From: Proteobacteria bacterium UBA964
Lineage (GTDB): Bacteria > Pseudomonadota > Gammaproteobacteria > Steroidobacterales > Steroidobacteraceae
NCBI GenBank assembly: GCA_002292945.1
Contig: DBCG01000143.1
Span: forward strand, 1-5,347
Direction of reading: 5' to 3'
Length of the DNA: 5,347 nt
Under the pieces are notes generated by a model. That model saw only the letters and a program-made list of their open reading frames with translations. It made no database searches and was not told the DNA's origin. Positions 1-4,468 of the stretch are shown in pieces; within the stretch, counting starts at the first letter, position 1; every line of letters begins with the position of its first letter. The position numbers and the translations under genes are program-made.

Positions 1-1550
1 TGGCGGTAGAAGAAGGTCAGCAACAGCGTGCGGATGTGGGCGCCGTCGACGTCGGCGTCGGACATCAGGATGATGCTGTGGTAGCGCAGTTTGTCGACGT
101 TGAATTCGTCCTTGATGCCGCAGCCGAGCGCGGTGATGAGGGTGCCGACCTCGGCGGAGCCGATGATCTTGTCGAAGCGCGCCTTCTCGACATTGAGGAT
201 CTTGCCCTTGAGCGGCAGGATCGCTTGGGTGCGGCGGTCGCGGCCCTGCTTGGCGGAGCCGCCTGCCGAGTCGCCCTCGACGATGAAGAGCTCAGAGCGC
301 GAGGGGTCTTTTTCCTGGCAATCGGCGAGCTTGCCAGGGAGTCCTGCGATGTCGAGCGCGCCCTTGCGGCGGGTGAGCTCGCGGGCTTTGCGCGCGGCCT
401 CGCGCGCGCGCGCGGCGTCGATGATCTTGCCGGCGATGGCCTTGGCCTCGCTCGGGTGCTCGAGCAGGAACTCGGAGAACTTGGCGGCGAGCGCGGTCTC
501 GACGACACCCTTGACCTCGGAGGAGACGAGCTTGTCTTTGGTCTGGGAGGAGAACTTCGGGTCGGGCAGTTTGACCGAGAGGATCGCGGTCAAGCCCTCG
601 CGCGCGTCATCGCCGGTGGTCGGTACTTTCTCGCGCTTGGCGATGCCTTCTTTTTCGATGTAGTCGTTCAGCGTGCGGGTGAGCGCGGCGCGGAAGCCGG
701 AGAGGTGCGTGCCGCCGTCCTTCTGCGGGATGTTGTTCGTGTAGCAGAACATCGACTCGGCGTAGGAGTCGTTCCACTGCATCGCCACTTCGACGCCGAT
801 CGGGCCTTCCTGGGTACGGAACCAGAACACGCGATCGTTGACGGTTTTCTTTGAGCGGTTCAGGTGCGCGACGAATTCCTGCAGGCCGCCCTCGTGCTCG
901 AAGGTCTCGACCTTGCCGTCGCGCTCGTCGGTGAGATCGATGCGCACACCGGCGTTGAGGAAAGACAGCTCGCGCAGGCGTTTGGCGAGGATGTCGTAGT
1001 CGAACTGGATGTGGGTGAAGATGACCGGCGAAGGCTTGAAACGAACGCTCGTGCCGGTGCGATCGGTGGTACCGGTGACGGCGAGCGGCGCGACCGGTTC
1101 ACCCAAGCGATATTCTTGTTGGTGAAGCTTGCCGTCGCGGTGGATGGTGAGTTGCAGCACTTCGGAGAGCGCGTTGACGACGGAGACGCCGACACCGTGC
1201 AGGCCGCCCGAGACTTTGTAGGAGCTGTCGTCGAACTTACCGCCCGCGTGCAGCACGGTCATGATGACTTCGGCGGCGGAACGGCCTTCTTCGGCGTGGA
1301 TGTCGACCGGGATACCGCGGCCGTTGTCTTCGACGGTGACGGATTCGTCGGCGTGGATCGTGACGACGACGCGATCGCAGTGACCGGCGAGCGCTTCGTC
1401 GATGGCGTTGTCGACGACCTCGAACACCATGTGGTGCAAGCCGGTGCCGTCATCGGTGTCACCGATGTACATTCCGGGCCGCTTGCGGACCGCGTCGAGA
1501 CCTTTTAAGACCTTGATTTTACTGGAGTCGTAGACTTCGGGTTCGGTCAT
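1..1550 (-). CDS. gyrB: DNA gyrase subunit B, 5' part (C-terminus beyond the left edge)
   Basis: ATPase subunit of DNA gyrase (type IIA topoisomerase); with GyrA it introduces negative supercoils ahead of forks. About 516 residues are present against roughly 804 in E. coli. The ATG at 1548-1550 gives MTEPEVYDSSKIKVLKGLDA, matching the family N-terminus. GHKL ATPase motifs: E44 and N48 in FEVVDNAIDEA, LHAGGKFDD, and the lid KVSGGLHGVGVS. The transducer lysine in SSQTKDK is residue 338 (E. coli K337). The TOPRIM domain starts at E425 in VEGDSAGGSAKQG, followed by PLKGKILNVEKARF, and the metal-binding D498, D500 and D502 lie in MSDADVDG. The GyrB quinolone-resistance positions (E. coli D426, K447) carry the usual D and K. 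One residue is missing relative to E. coli near GCGIKDEF. The Shine-Dalgarno is weak. The gene follows a short gap after the parD-like gene and probably has its own promoter. No stop codon lies inside the window. Confidence 0.97.
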   Translation of the reverse strand, partial: MTEPEVYDSSKIKVLKGLDAVRKRPGMYIGDTDDGTGLHHMVFEVVDNAIDEALAGHCDRVVVTIHADESVTVEDNGRGIPVDIHAEEGRSAAEVIMTVLHAGGKFDDSSYKVSGGLHGVGVSVVNALSEVLQLTIHRDGKLHQQEYRLGEPVAPLAVTGTTDRTGTSVRFKPSPVIFTHIQFDYDILAKRLRELSFLNAGVRIDLTDERDGKVETFEHEGGLQEFVAHLNRSKKTVNDRVFWFRTQEGPIGVEVAMQWNDSYAESMFCYTNNIPQKDGGTHLSGFRAALTRTLNDYIEKEGIAKREKVPTTGDDAREGLTAILSVKLPDPKFSSQTKDKLVSSEVKGVVETALAAKFSEFLLEHPSEAKAIAGKIIDAARAREAARKARELTRRKGALDIAGLPGKLADCQEKDPSRSELFIVEGDSAGGSAKQGRDRRTQAILPLKGKILNVEKARFDKIIGSAEVGTLITALGCGIKDEFNVDKLRYHSIILMSDADVDGAHIRTLLLTFFYR

Positions 1551-1576
1551 ATCCAGCGCCTGAAATGCGATGCGAA

Positions 1577-1582
1577 AGTATA
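1577..1582 (-). promoter_or_regulatory. Candidate -10 element of a gyrB promoter
   Basis: On the minus strand the 60-bp gap before gyrB contains TATACT (5 of 6 to the sigma-70 -10 consensus). A start about 7 bases downstream would leave a leader of roughly 20 nt. No recognisable -35 lies 16-18 bp upstream; that stretch is a C-rich run. Known gyrase promoters respond to relaxation through the -10 region, so a promoter defined mainly by its -10 would be plausible. Recognition rests on position and one hexamer only. Confidence 0.4.
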
Positions 1583-1610
1583 CCTGATTAGGGGGGGTGG
1601 AGGGGTCCCG

Positions 1611-1880
1611 TCACCCTCGGTCTTGGGGCTTCCTTTTCCCGTGTTTCGCACGCATGCGTTGATTGAAAGCCAGGGCGTCGAACGGGCGTGGTTCGCCGGT
1701 TTGCGCACCTTCCACCAGCGCCGCGCGGATCGCGTCGATCTCCGTGCCGCGTTCCTGTTCGCGACGGATCAGATCGCGGATGTACTCGCTGTCGTTGGTA
1801 TAGCCGCCCGCATCGACCTGCTGCTTGACCCACTTGTCCTGCTGCGCGGTGAGCGTGATGGTCTTTCGAACGGTGCTCAT
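1611..1880 (-). CDS. ParD/CopG-type ribbon-helix-helix antitoxin, without visible toxin partner
   Basis: An 89-residue protein resembling ParD-family type II antitoxins, which bind and neutralise a ParE/RelE-fold toxin and repress their own operon. The N-terminal half is a ribbon-helix-helix DNA-binding domain: MSTVRKTITLT forms the beta-strand (residues 1-11), followed by QQDKWVKQQVDAGGYTNDSE and YIRDLIRREQER. The C-terminal part (EIDAIRAALVEG, then GEPRPFDALAFNQRM) is the usual toxin-binding tail, ending in a basic stretch KHGKRKPQDRG. ATG 1880 is chosen because it begins the conserved MSTVRKTI motif and has GAGGGG 8 bases upstream; the in-frame ATG at 1967 has no ribosome site and adds unrelated residues. 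Normally parE overlaps or directly follows parD, but here only 60 bp separate the stop from gyrB and no toxin is encoded on either side. It may be an orphan left after toxin loss, or act as a free-standing repressor. Confidence 0.85.
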   Translation of the reverse strand: MSTVRKTITLTAQQDKWVKQQVDAGGYTNDSEYIRDLIRREQERGTEIDAIRAALVEGAQTGEPRPFDALAFNQRMRAKHGKRKPQDRG

Positions 1881-1888
1881 GCCGTGAT

Positions 1889-1894
1889 CCCCTC
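1889..1894 (-). promoter_or_regulatory. Ribosome binding site of the parD-like gene, inside an inverted-repeat arm
   Basis: Minus-strand GAGGGG sits 8 bases before ATG 1880 and decides that start. It is also most of the downstream arm of a 6-bp inverted repeat (CCCTCG at 1914-1909 with CGAGGG at 1895-1890), so the transcript could fold over its own ribosome site. Confidence 0.6.
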
Positions 1895-1923
1895 GGGTGT
1901 CCGCGTGTCGAGGGTGAAAAGTT

Positions 1924-1954
1924 ATCATACTATTGGTGCGATTTCGCGTGTCTT
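1924..1954 (-). promoter_or_regulatory. Candidate promoter for the parD-like gene
   Basis: Minus-strand TATGAT at 1929-1924 (5 of 6 to the -10 consensus) is preceded after 19 bp by AAGACA at 1954-1949 (4 of 6 to TTGACA). The spacer is longer than ideal. Transcription would start near 1917, giving a leader of about 37 nt. The direct repeat CGCGTGTC (plus strand) occurs on both sides of the -10, at 1902-1909 and 1945-1952, and could be an operator pair. Confidence 0.35.
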
Positions 1955-1985
1955 GCGGTTCAGGCATATCGAGTCACATATCGGC

Positions 1986-2010
1986 GTTTCTGGTGGGTTT
2001 AAACAGAAAC
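1986..2010. repeat. Stem-loop in the recF-parD gap
   Basis: Arms GTTTCTG (1986-1992) and CAGAAAC (2004-2010) form a 7-bp stem with an 11-base loop. The 8-bp palindrome GTTTAAAC (1997-2004) overlaps the loop and the second arm. A GGC/GCC pair outside could extend it with a bulge. Neither strand has a T-run after the stem, so it is not a standard intrinsic terminator, although its place just after the recF stop suggests an RNA-end or processing role. The rest of 1881-2029 has no gene. Confidence 0.4.
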
Positions 2011-2029
2011 AGGCGCCCTGACGAGCAAC

Positions 2030-3139
2030 CTACCCCCCCTCTACCCTCCCTTGTTCCACGTGGAACACTCGGTCGGGGCTGCCGAAGAGCCGCGTGTCGC
2101 GCTCCAGGGCAGTGACGATGATCTGGGTCTCGAGGCACTGGACGCGGCGGATGAACCGGCCGAGACGATCCTGGTCGAGCTCCGCAGAAGGATCATCCAG
2201 CAGCAAAGTCGGCAGCAGGCCGTGCTCGCGCTTGAGGTATTCGAGTTGGCAAAGGTGTAAGGCCACGGCGGCGAGCTTCTGCTGGCCCCGAGAGAGCACC
2301 TCACGGGCCAATTTGCCGCGCAACCGCAAGGACACATCGGCGCGATGGGGTCCAATGGTGGTGGTGTGCCGTTCGCGATCGCGGGGGGTCGAGGCCGTCA
2401 AAGCGTCGGCAAGCGAGGCGCTGCGGTCCCAGCCCGCCTGAAACCCAAGTGTCAGGTCGAGTCCGACGAGTTCGGCAGAGATCTCGGCCCAGTATGGCTG
2501 CAAGGCGACCATCACCCGCTCGCGGCTCGCGGTCAGGCTCTCCCCCTCCCTCGCCATCTCCGGTTCCCAGGCCCCAACCTCCCGGGACCCACTGCGCAGC
2601 GCCGCATTGCGCTGTTGGAGCGCCCGCTGATACCGAGACCAAGCCCCGGCGAAGGAATGTTCCACGTGGAACACCGCCCAGTCGAGCCAGCGACGACGGC
2701 GGGCCGCGCTCTCCTCGATCAGTTTGTGGGCGTCCGGGTCCAGGGCCTGCACTGGAAACGCCAAGGCCAGTTCGGCCATGGATCGAGCGGCGGCGCCATT
2801 CAAGCGCGCGATCGTACCGCCGCTCTCGCTCCCTTCGCGGCGGATCTCAAGACCCAGGGTATGGATCGCGCCGGTTGACGTCAGCGACCCGTCCGTCATC
2901 GATTGAGGTGCGGGGTGGGTCTTGCCGACCACTCGCGAAACACTTTGGCCGTGGCGGATCAACCGCTCGTTGAGGCGATTGCGGAAGGACCGCCCCCGAC
3001 CCAGTAGGAACACGGCCTCGAGCAGTGAGGTCTTGCCGGCGCCGTTCGCGCCGTAGATCAGGTTGATACCAGTGCCCAACTCGAGACGGGCGGTCTCGAT
3101 GCACCGTAGATCGAGCAGATTGAGCTCCGCCAAGGCCAT
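2030..3139 (-). CDS. recF: DNA replication and repair protein RecF
   Basis: SMC-like ATPase that, with RecO and RecR, loads RecA at single-strand gaps and helps restart stalled forks. It has 369 residues (E. coli 357). The N-terminal ABC half carries Walker A GANGAGKTS at 30-38 and the RecF-typical LGRGRSFR near 46-53. The central arm region includes WLDWAVFHVEH near 152-161 and YQRALQQRNAALR. IGPHRAD precedes the ABC signature LSRGQQ (282-287), Walker B LLLDD (312-316) and D-loop SAELD (318-322). The extra length is mostly a Ser/Thr-rich loop around residues 74-91. The start fits the family N-terminus, but no good ribosome site is seen; a 31-bp gap follows the dnaN stop, so translation may be coupled to dnaN. 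Two perfect parS palindromes lie in the gene, both reading FHVE in the same codon phase (F157 and F359). Confidence 0.97.
   Translation of the reverse strand: MALAELNLLDLRCIETARLELGTGINLIYGANGAGKTSLLEAVFLLGRGRSFRNRLNERLIRHGQSVSRVVGKTHPAPQSMTDGSLTSTGAIHTLGLEIRREGSESGGTIARLNGAAARSMAELALAFPVQALDPDAHKLIEESAARRRRWLDWAVFHVEHSFAGAWSRYQRALQQRNAALRSGSREVGAWEPEMAREGESLTASRERVMVALQPYWAEISAELVGLDLTLGFQAGWDRSASLADALTASTPRDRERHTTTIGPHRADVSLRLRGKLAREVLSRGQQKLAAVALHLCQLEYLKREHGLLPTLLLDDPSAELDQDRLGRFIRRVQCLETQIIVTALERDTRLFGSPDRVFHVEQGRVEGG
2033..2050 (-). other. Putative G-quadruplex motif at the recF 3' end
   Basis: Minus-strand (recF-sense) sequence reads GGG-A-GGG-TAGA-GGGGGGG, then the TAG stop. This fits four runs of at least three G with loops of 1, 4 and 1. 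It encodes the last residues GRVEGG and ends one base from the second parS palindrome. The motif is seen directly; folding is not shown. Confidence 0.5.
2052..2067. other. parS centromere site, distal copy
   Basis: TGTTCCACGTGGAACA, a perfect 16-bp palindrome identical to the parS form known for gammaproteobacterial (Pseudomonas-type) ParB and one base per half from the B. subtilis TGTTTCACGTGAAACA. ParB binds here, spreads and recruits SMC/MukB-type condensin; parS sites cluster near oriC. It lies in recF codons for FHVEQ, residues 359-363. parA and parB are not in the window. Confidence 0.93.
2658..2673. other. parS centromere site, proximal copy
   Basis: A second identical perfect palindrome, TGTTCCACGTGGAACA, 606 bp from the other copy. 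It lies within recF codons for VFHVEH (F157-H161), in the same codon phase. Two exact 16-mers in one gene about 1.6-2.4 kb from the putative origin are far beyond chance. Confidence 0.93.
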
Positions 3140-3165
3140 GTGCGATGAACGCCTGTGGCCCGGCG

Positions 3166-3180
3166 GCGGCTCAGAGCCGC
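3166..3180. repeat. GC-rich palindrome over the dnaN stop codon
   Basis: On the minus strand GCGGCTC-T-GAGCCGC contains the final CGG CTC codons and the TGA stop. With a realistic loop it is a 5-bp GCGGC/GCCGC hairpin. No T-run follows, so it is not an obvious terminator; it sits just before the 31-bp gap to recF. Confidence 0.45.
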
Positions 3181-4271
3181 ATCGGCATCACGACATACTT
3201 GGCGCCATCCGCCTCAGCCGCCGTGACGAGGCAGCTGCTGTTCGAGTCCGTGAGTGCGATGTTCACGCGCGAGGTCTCGATGACCGACAAGGCATCGAGC
3301 AAGTAGGTGACATTGAAGCCGATCTCGATCTCTTCGCCTGCATAGACGACCTCGATCTGATCTTCGGCTTCTTCCTGCTCCGGGTTGTGCGCCTGGAGCG
3401 TCAGTTGGTTCGGCTTGATGCTGAGGCGGATGCCGCGGTATTTCTCGTTCGACAAAATCGCCGTTCTGTGCAGACTTTGCCGCAAAGTTTCACGATCTGC
3501 GTCGATAATGCGGTTTGCGTTAGCGGGGATGACGCGCGAGTACTCCGGAAACTTGCCGTCAATGAGCTTCGATGTGAAGCGAATGTCGCCGATCTGGCAG
3601 CGAACGTGATTGGTGCCGAGCGCGAACTCGACCTCACCGTCCCCATCACCCAACATCCGGTGCAGTTCGAGCACACCCTTGCGCGGCACGATGACTTGTT
3701 GCTTGCCCGTGACCCGCTCGCTGAGGTTCGCCTCGCACATCGCAAGGCGATGCCCGTCGGTCGCGACCGCGCGGACACGCCCGCCTTCGGATTCCAGCAT
3801 CAGCCCGTTCAGGTAGTAGCGGACATCCTGCTGCGCCATCGAGAAGTGGGTCTTGTCGATGAGAGCGCGGAACGCCTTCTGCGGCAGCTTCAGCACCTGC
3901 GTCGCCTGAATGTCTTCGACCAGCGGGAACTCCGCCGACGGCAACGTCGAGAGGGTGAACCGGCTACGACCCGCGCGAACCACGATGCGCTCGCCTTCGG
4001 TCGTGAGCGTCACATTCGTGCCCTCGGGGATCGCCCGCAAGATGTCGAGCAGTTTGCGCCCCGGTACCGTGACCTCGCCGGGTGCCGACACGGTGAGCGT
4101 GGCCGCGCTGACGAGCTCCACTTCGAGATCGGTGCCCGTGACGCTCAGGCGGTTGTCCTTCGCGCTCAGAAGCACATTGGACAACACCGGCATCGTTTGA
4201 CGTCGTTCGACGACACCGATCACGTTCTGGACCGGACCGAGGATCTCTTCACGGGTGGCTGTGAGTTTCAT
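3171..4271 (-). CDS. dnaN: DNA polymerase III subunit beta (sliding clamp)
   Basis: Dimeric ring clamp that tethers Pol III and many partner proteins to DNA. It has 366 residues, the same as E. coli, with three repeated clamp domains of about 120 residues. Family stretches visible include LSVTGTDLE near 42-50, GRSRFTLSTLPSAEFP near 101-116, FSMAQQDVRYYLNG near 143-156, TDGHRLA at 171-177 (partner-binding pocket), FTSKLIDGKFPEY, ILSNEKYRGIRL and NPEQEEAED. The C-terminal YVVMPMRL (359-366) is identical to E. coli and supplies V360, M362 and M364 to the pocket. ATG 4271 matches the family start MKLT. No clear Shine-Dalgarno precedes it. It is separated from dnaA by 197 bp, wider than a simple operon gap because of the origin-like DNA there, and is followed by recF after 31 bp. 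Confidence 0.98.
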   Translation of the reverse strand: MKLTATREEILGPVQNVIGVVERRQTMPVLSNVLLSAKDNRLSVTGTDLEVELVSAATLTVSAPGEVTVPGRKLLDILRAIPEGTNVTLTTEGERIVVRAGRSRFTLSTLPSAEFPLVEDIQATQVLKLPQKAFRALIDKTHFSMAQQDVRYYLNGLMLESEGGRVRAVATDGHRLAMCEANLSERVTGKQQVIVPRKGVLELHRMLGDGDGEVEFALGTNHVRCQIGDIRFTSKLIDGKFPEYSRVIPANANRIIDADRETLRQSLHRTAILSNEKYRGIRLSIKPNQLTLQAHNPEQEEAEDQIEVVYAGEEIEIGFNVTYLLDALSVIETSRVNIALTDSNSSCLVTAAEADGAKYVVMPMRL

Positions 4272-4296
4272 AGTTTCAGAAGTGGTTTATATCCAG

Positions 4297-4335
4297 ATGT
4301 TGTAGCGATAGTAGAGCCGGTGGATATGGGGAAAA
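4297..4335 (-). promoter_or_regulatory. Basal origin unwinding module: tandem DnaA boxes, GC spacer, DnaA-trios
   Basis: Minus strand: TTTTCCCCA (4335-4327, 8 of 9 to TTWTNCACA) overlaps by one base ATATCCACC (4327-4319, 7 of 9 to TTATCCACA). The spacer GGCT follows, then triplets CTA CTA TCG CTA CAA CAT (4314-4297). Read 3'-5' on the other strand, triplets 1, 2 and 4 are GAT, the DnaA-trio consensus that guides DnaA onto single-stranded DNA. The overlapping boxes, 4-bp spacer and CTACTAT run match, from memory, the B. subtilis unwinding element. Later triplets fit poorly. Confidence 0.6.
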
Positions 4336-4391
4336 CCCCAGAAAAACCGCTGAATTCAGTGTCTTGGACCCCGCACCCGGTCGGCATTTCC

Positions 4392-4433
4392 CGTGCACGA
4401 CCCGTGCATCCCCTGTGGGTGGATTGTGAATGA
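4392..4433 (-). repeat. Four DnaA-box-like 9-mers at exact 11-bp spacing
   Basis: Minus-strand 9-mers TCATTCACA (4433-4425), CCACCCACA (4422-4414), GGATGCACG (4411-4403) and TCGTGCACG (4400-4392) each carry CAC at the box core, face the same way and are separated by 2 bp. Only the first is a good match (8 of 9 to TTWTNCACA). The 2-bp gaps mirror the low-affinity ATP-DnaA arrays of E. coli oriC. On the plus strand the same region shows CCCGTGCA repeated at 4390 and 4401. Confidence 0.5.
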
Positions 4434-4448
4434 TTTTCCGTCCCGAAA

Positions 4449-4457
4449 ACATCCACA
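4449..4457 (+). promoter_or_regulatory. DnaA-box-like site, opposite orientation
   Basis: Plus-strand ACATCCACA matches TTATCCACA at 7 of 9, with the full CCACA core. It lies 12 bp beyond the dnaA stop and faces away from the four-box array. Confidence 0.4.
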
Positions 4458-4468
4458 GGACACCCACA

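Larger units (their letters stand above)
4272..4468. other. Candidate oriC (dnaA-dnaN intergenic region)
   Basis: This is the only sizeable gap among the replication genes, and a common oriC position in bacteria. Reading the minus strand from dnaA to dnaN it holds: an inverted box-like TGTGGATGT (4457-4449); four same-direction DnaA-box-like 9-mers at an 11-bp step (4433-4392); the palindrome CTGAATTCAG (4350-4359); a 5-bp hairpin TGGGG-TTTT-CCCCA (4340-4327); two overlapping boxes; a GC spacer and DnaA-trio triplets (4335-4297); and a moderately AT-rich stretch up to the dnaN ATG. No exact TTATCCACA is present, so affinity would be low to medium. A second origin segment upstream of dnaA, as in Pseudomonas, cannot be excluded because that side is outside the window. 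Confidence 0.65.

Noticed and set aside
195..281. Possible quinolone or aminocoumarin resistance changes in GyrB
   Set aside because: The residues matching E. coli D426 and K447 are the normal ones; no resistance substitution is visible in the TOPRIM stretch.
36..854. Long open frame on the plus strand opposite gyrB (272 codons)
   Set aside because: It is the antisense shadow of a strongly matching gyrB; its Ala/Gly/Asp/Val-rich product has no recognisable domain and reflects GC-biased codons.
1588..1833. 81-codon minus-strand frame overlapping the parD-like gene, considered as the missing toxin
   Set aside because: It overlaps parD almost entirely in another frame, and its Arg/Gly/Pro-rich sequence shows no ParE/RelE fold motifs.
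1881..1967. N-terminal extension of the parD-like protein to an upstream ATG
   Set aside because: The extra 29 residues are unlike the family, no ribosome site precedes that ATG, and the frame would include the promoter-like and repeat sequences.
4286..4291. Minus-strand TATAAA as a -10 for dnaN
   Set aside because: There is no -35 at the right spacing, and the start would lie only about 8 nt from the ATG; it fits better as part of the AT-leaning side of the unwinding region.
4327..4340. TGGGG-AAAA-CCCCA hairpin as a dnaA terminator
   Set aside because: The stem is only 5 bp, there is no T-run after it on the minus strand, and it overlaps the DnaA-box pair.
3063..4433. 456-codon open frame on the plus strand across dnaN and the oriC-like gap
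   Set aside because: It is antisense to dnaN over its whole conserved length and extends into recF and non-coding DNA; the composition is that of a shadow frame.
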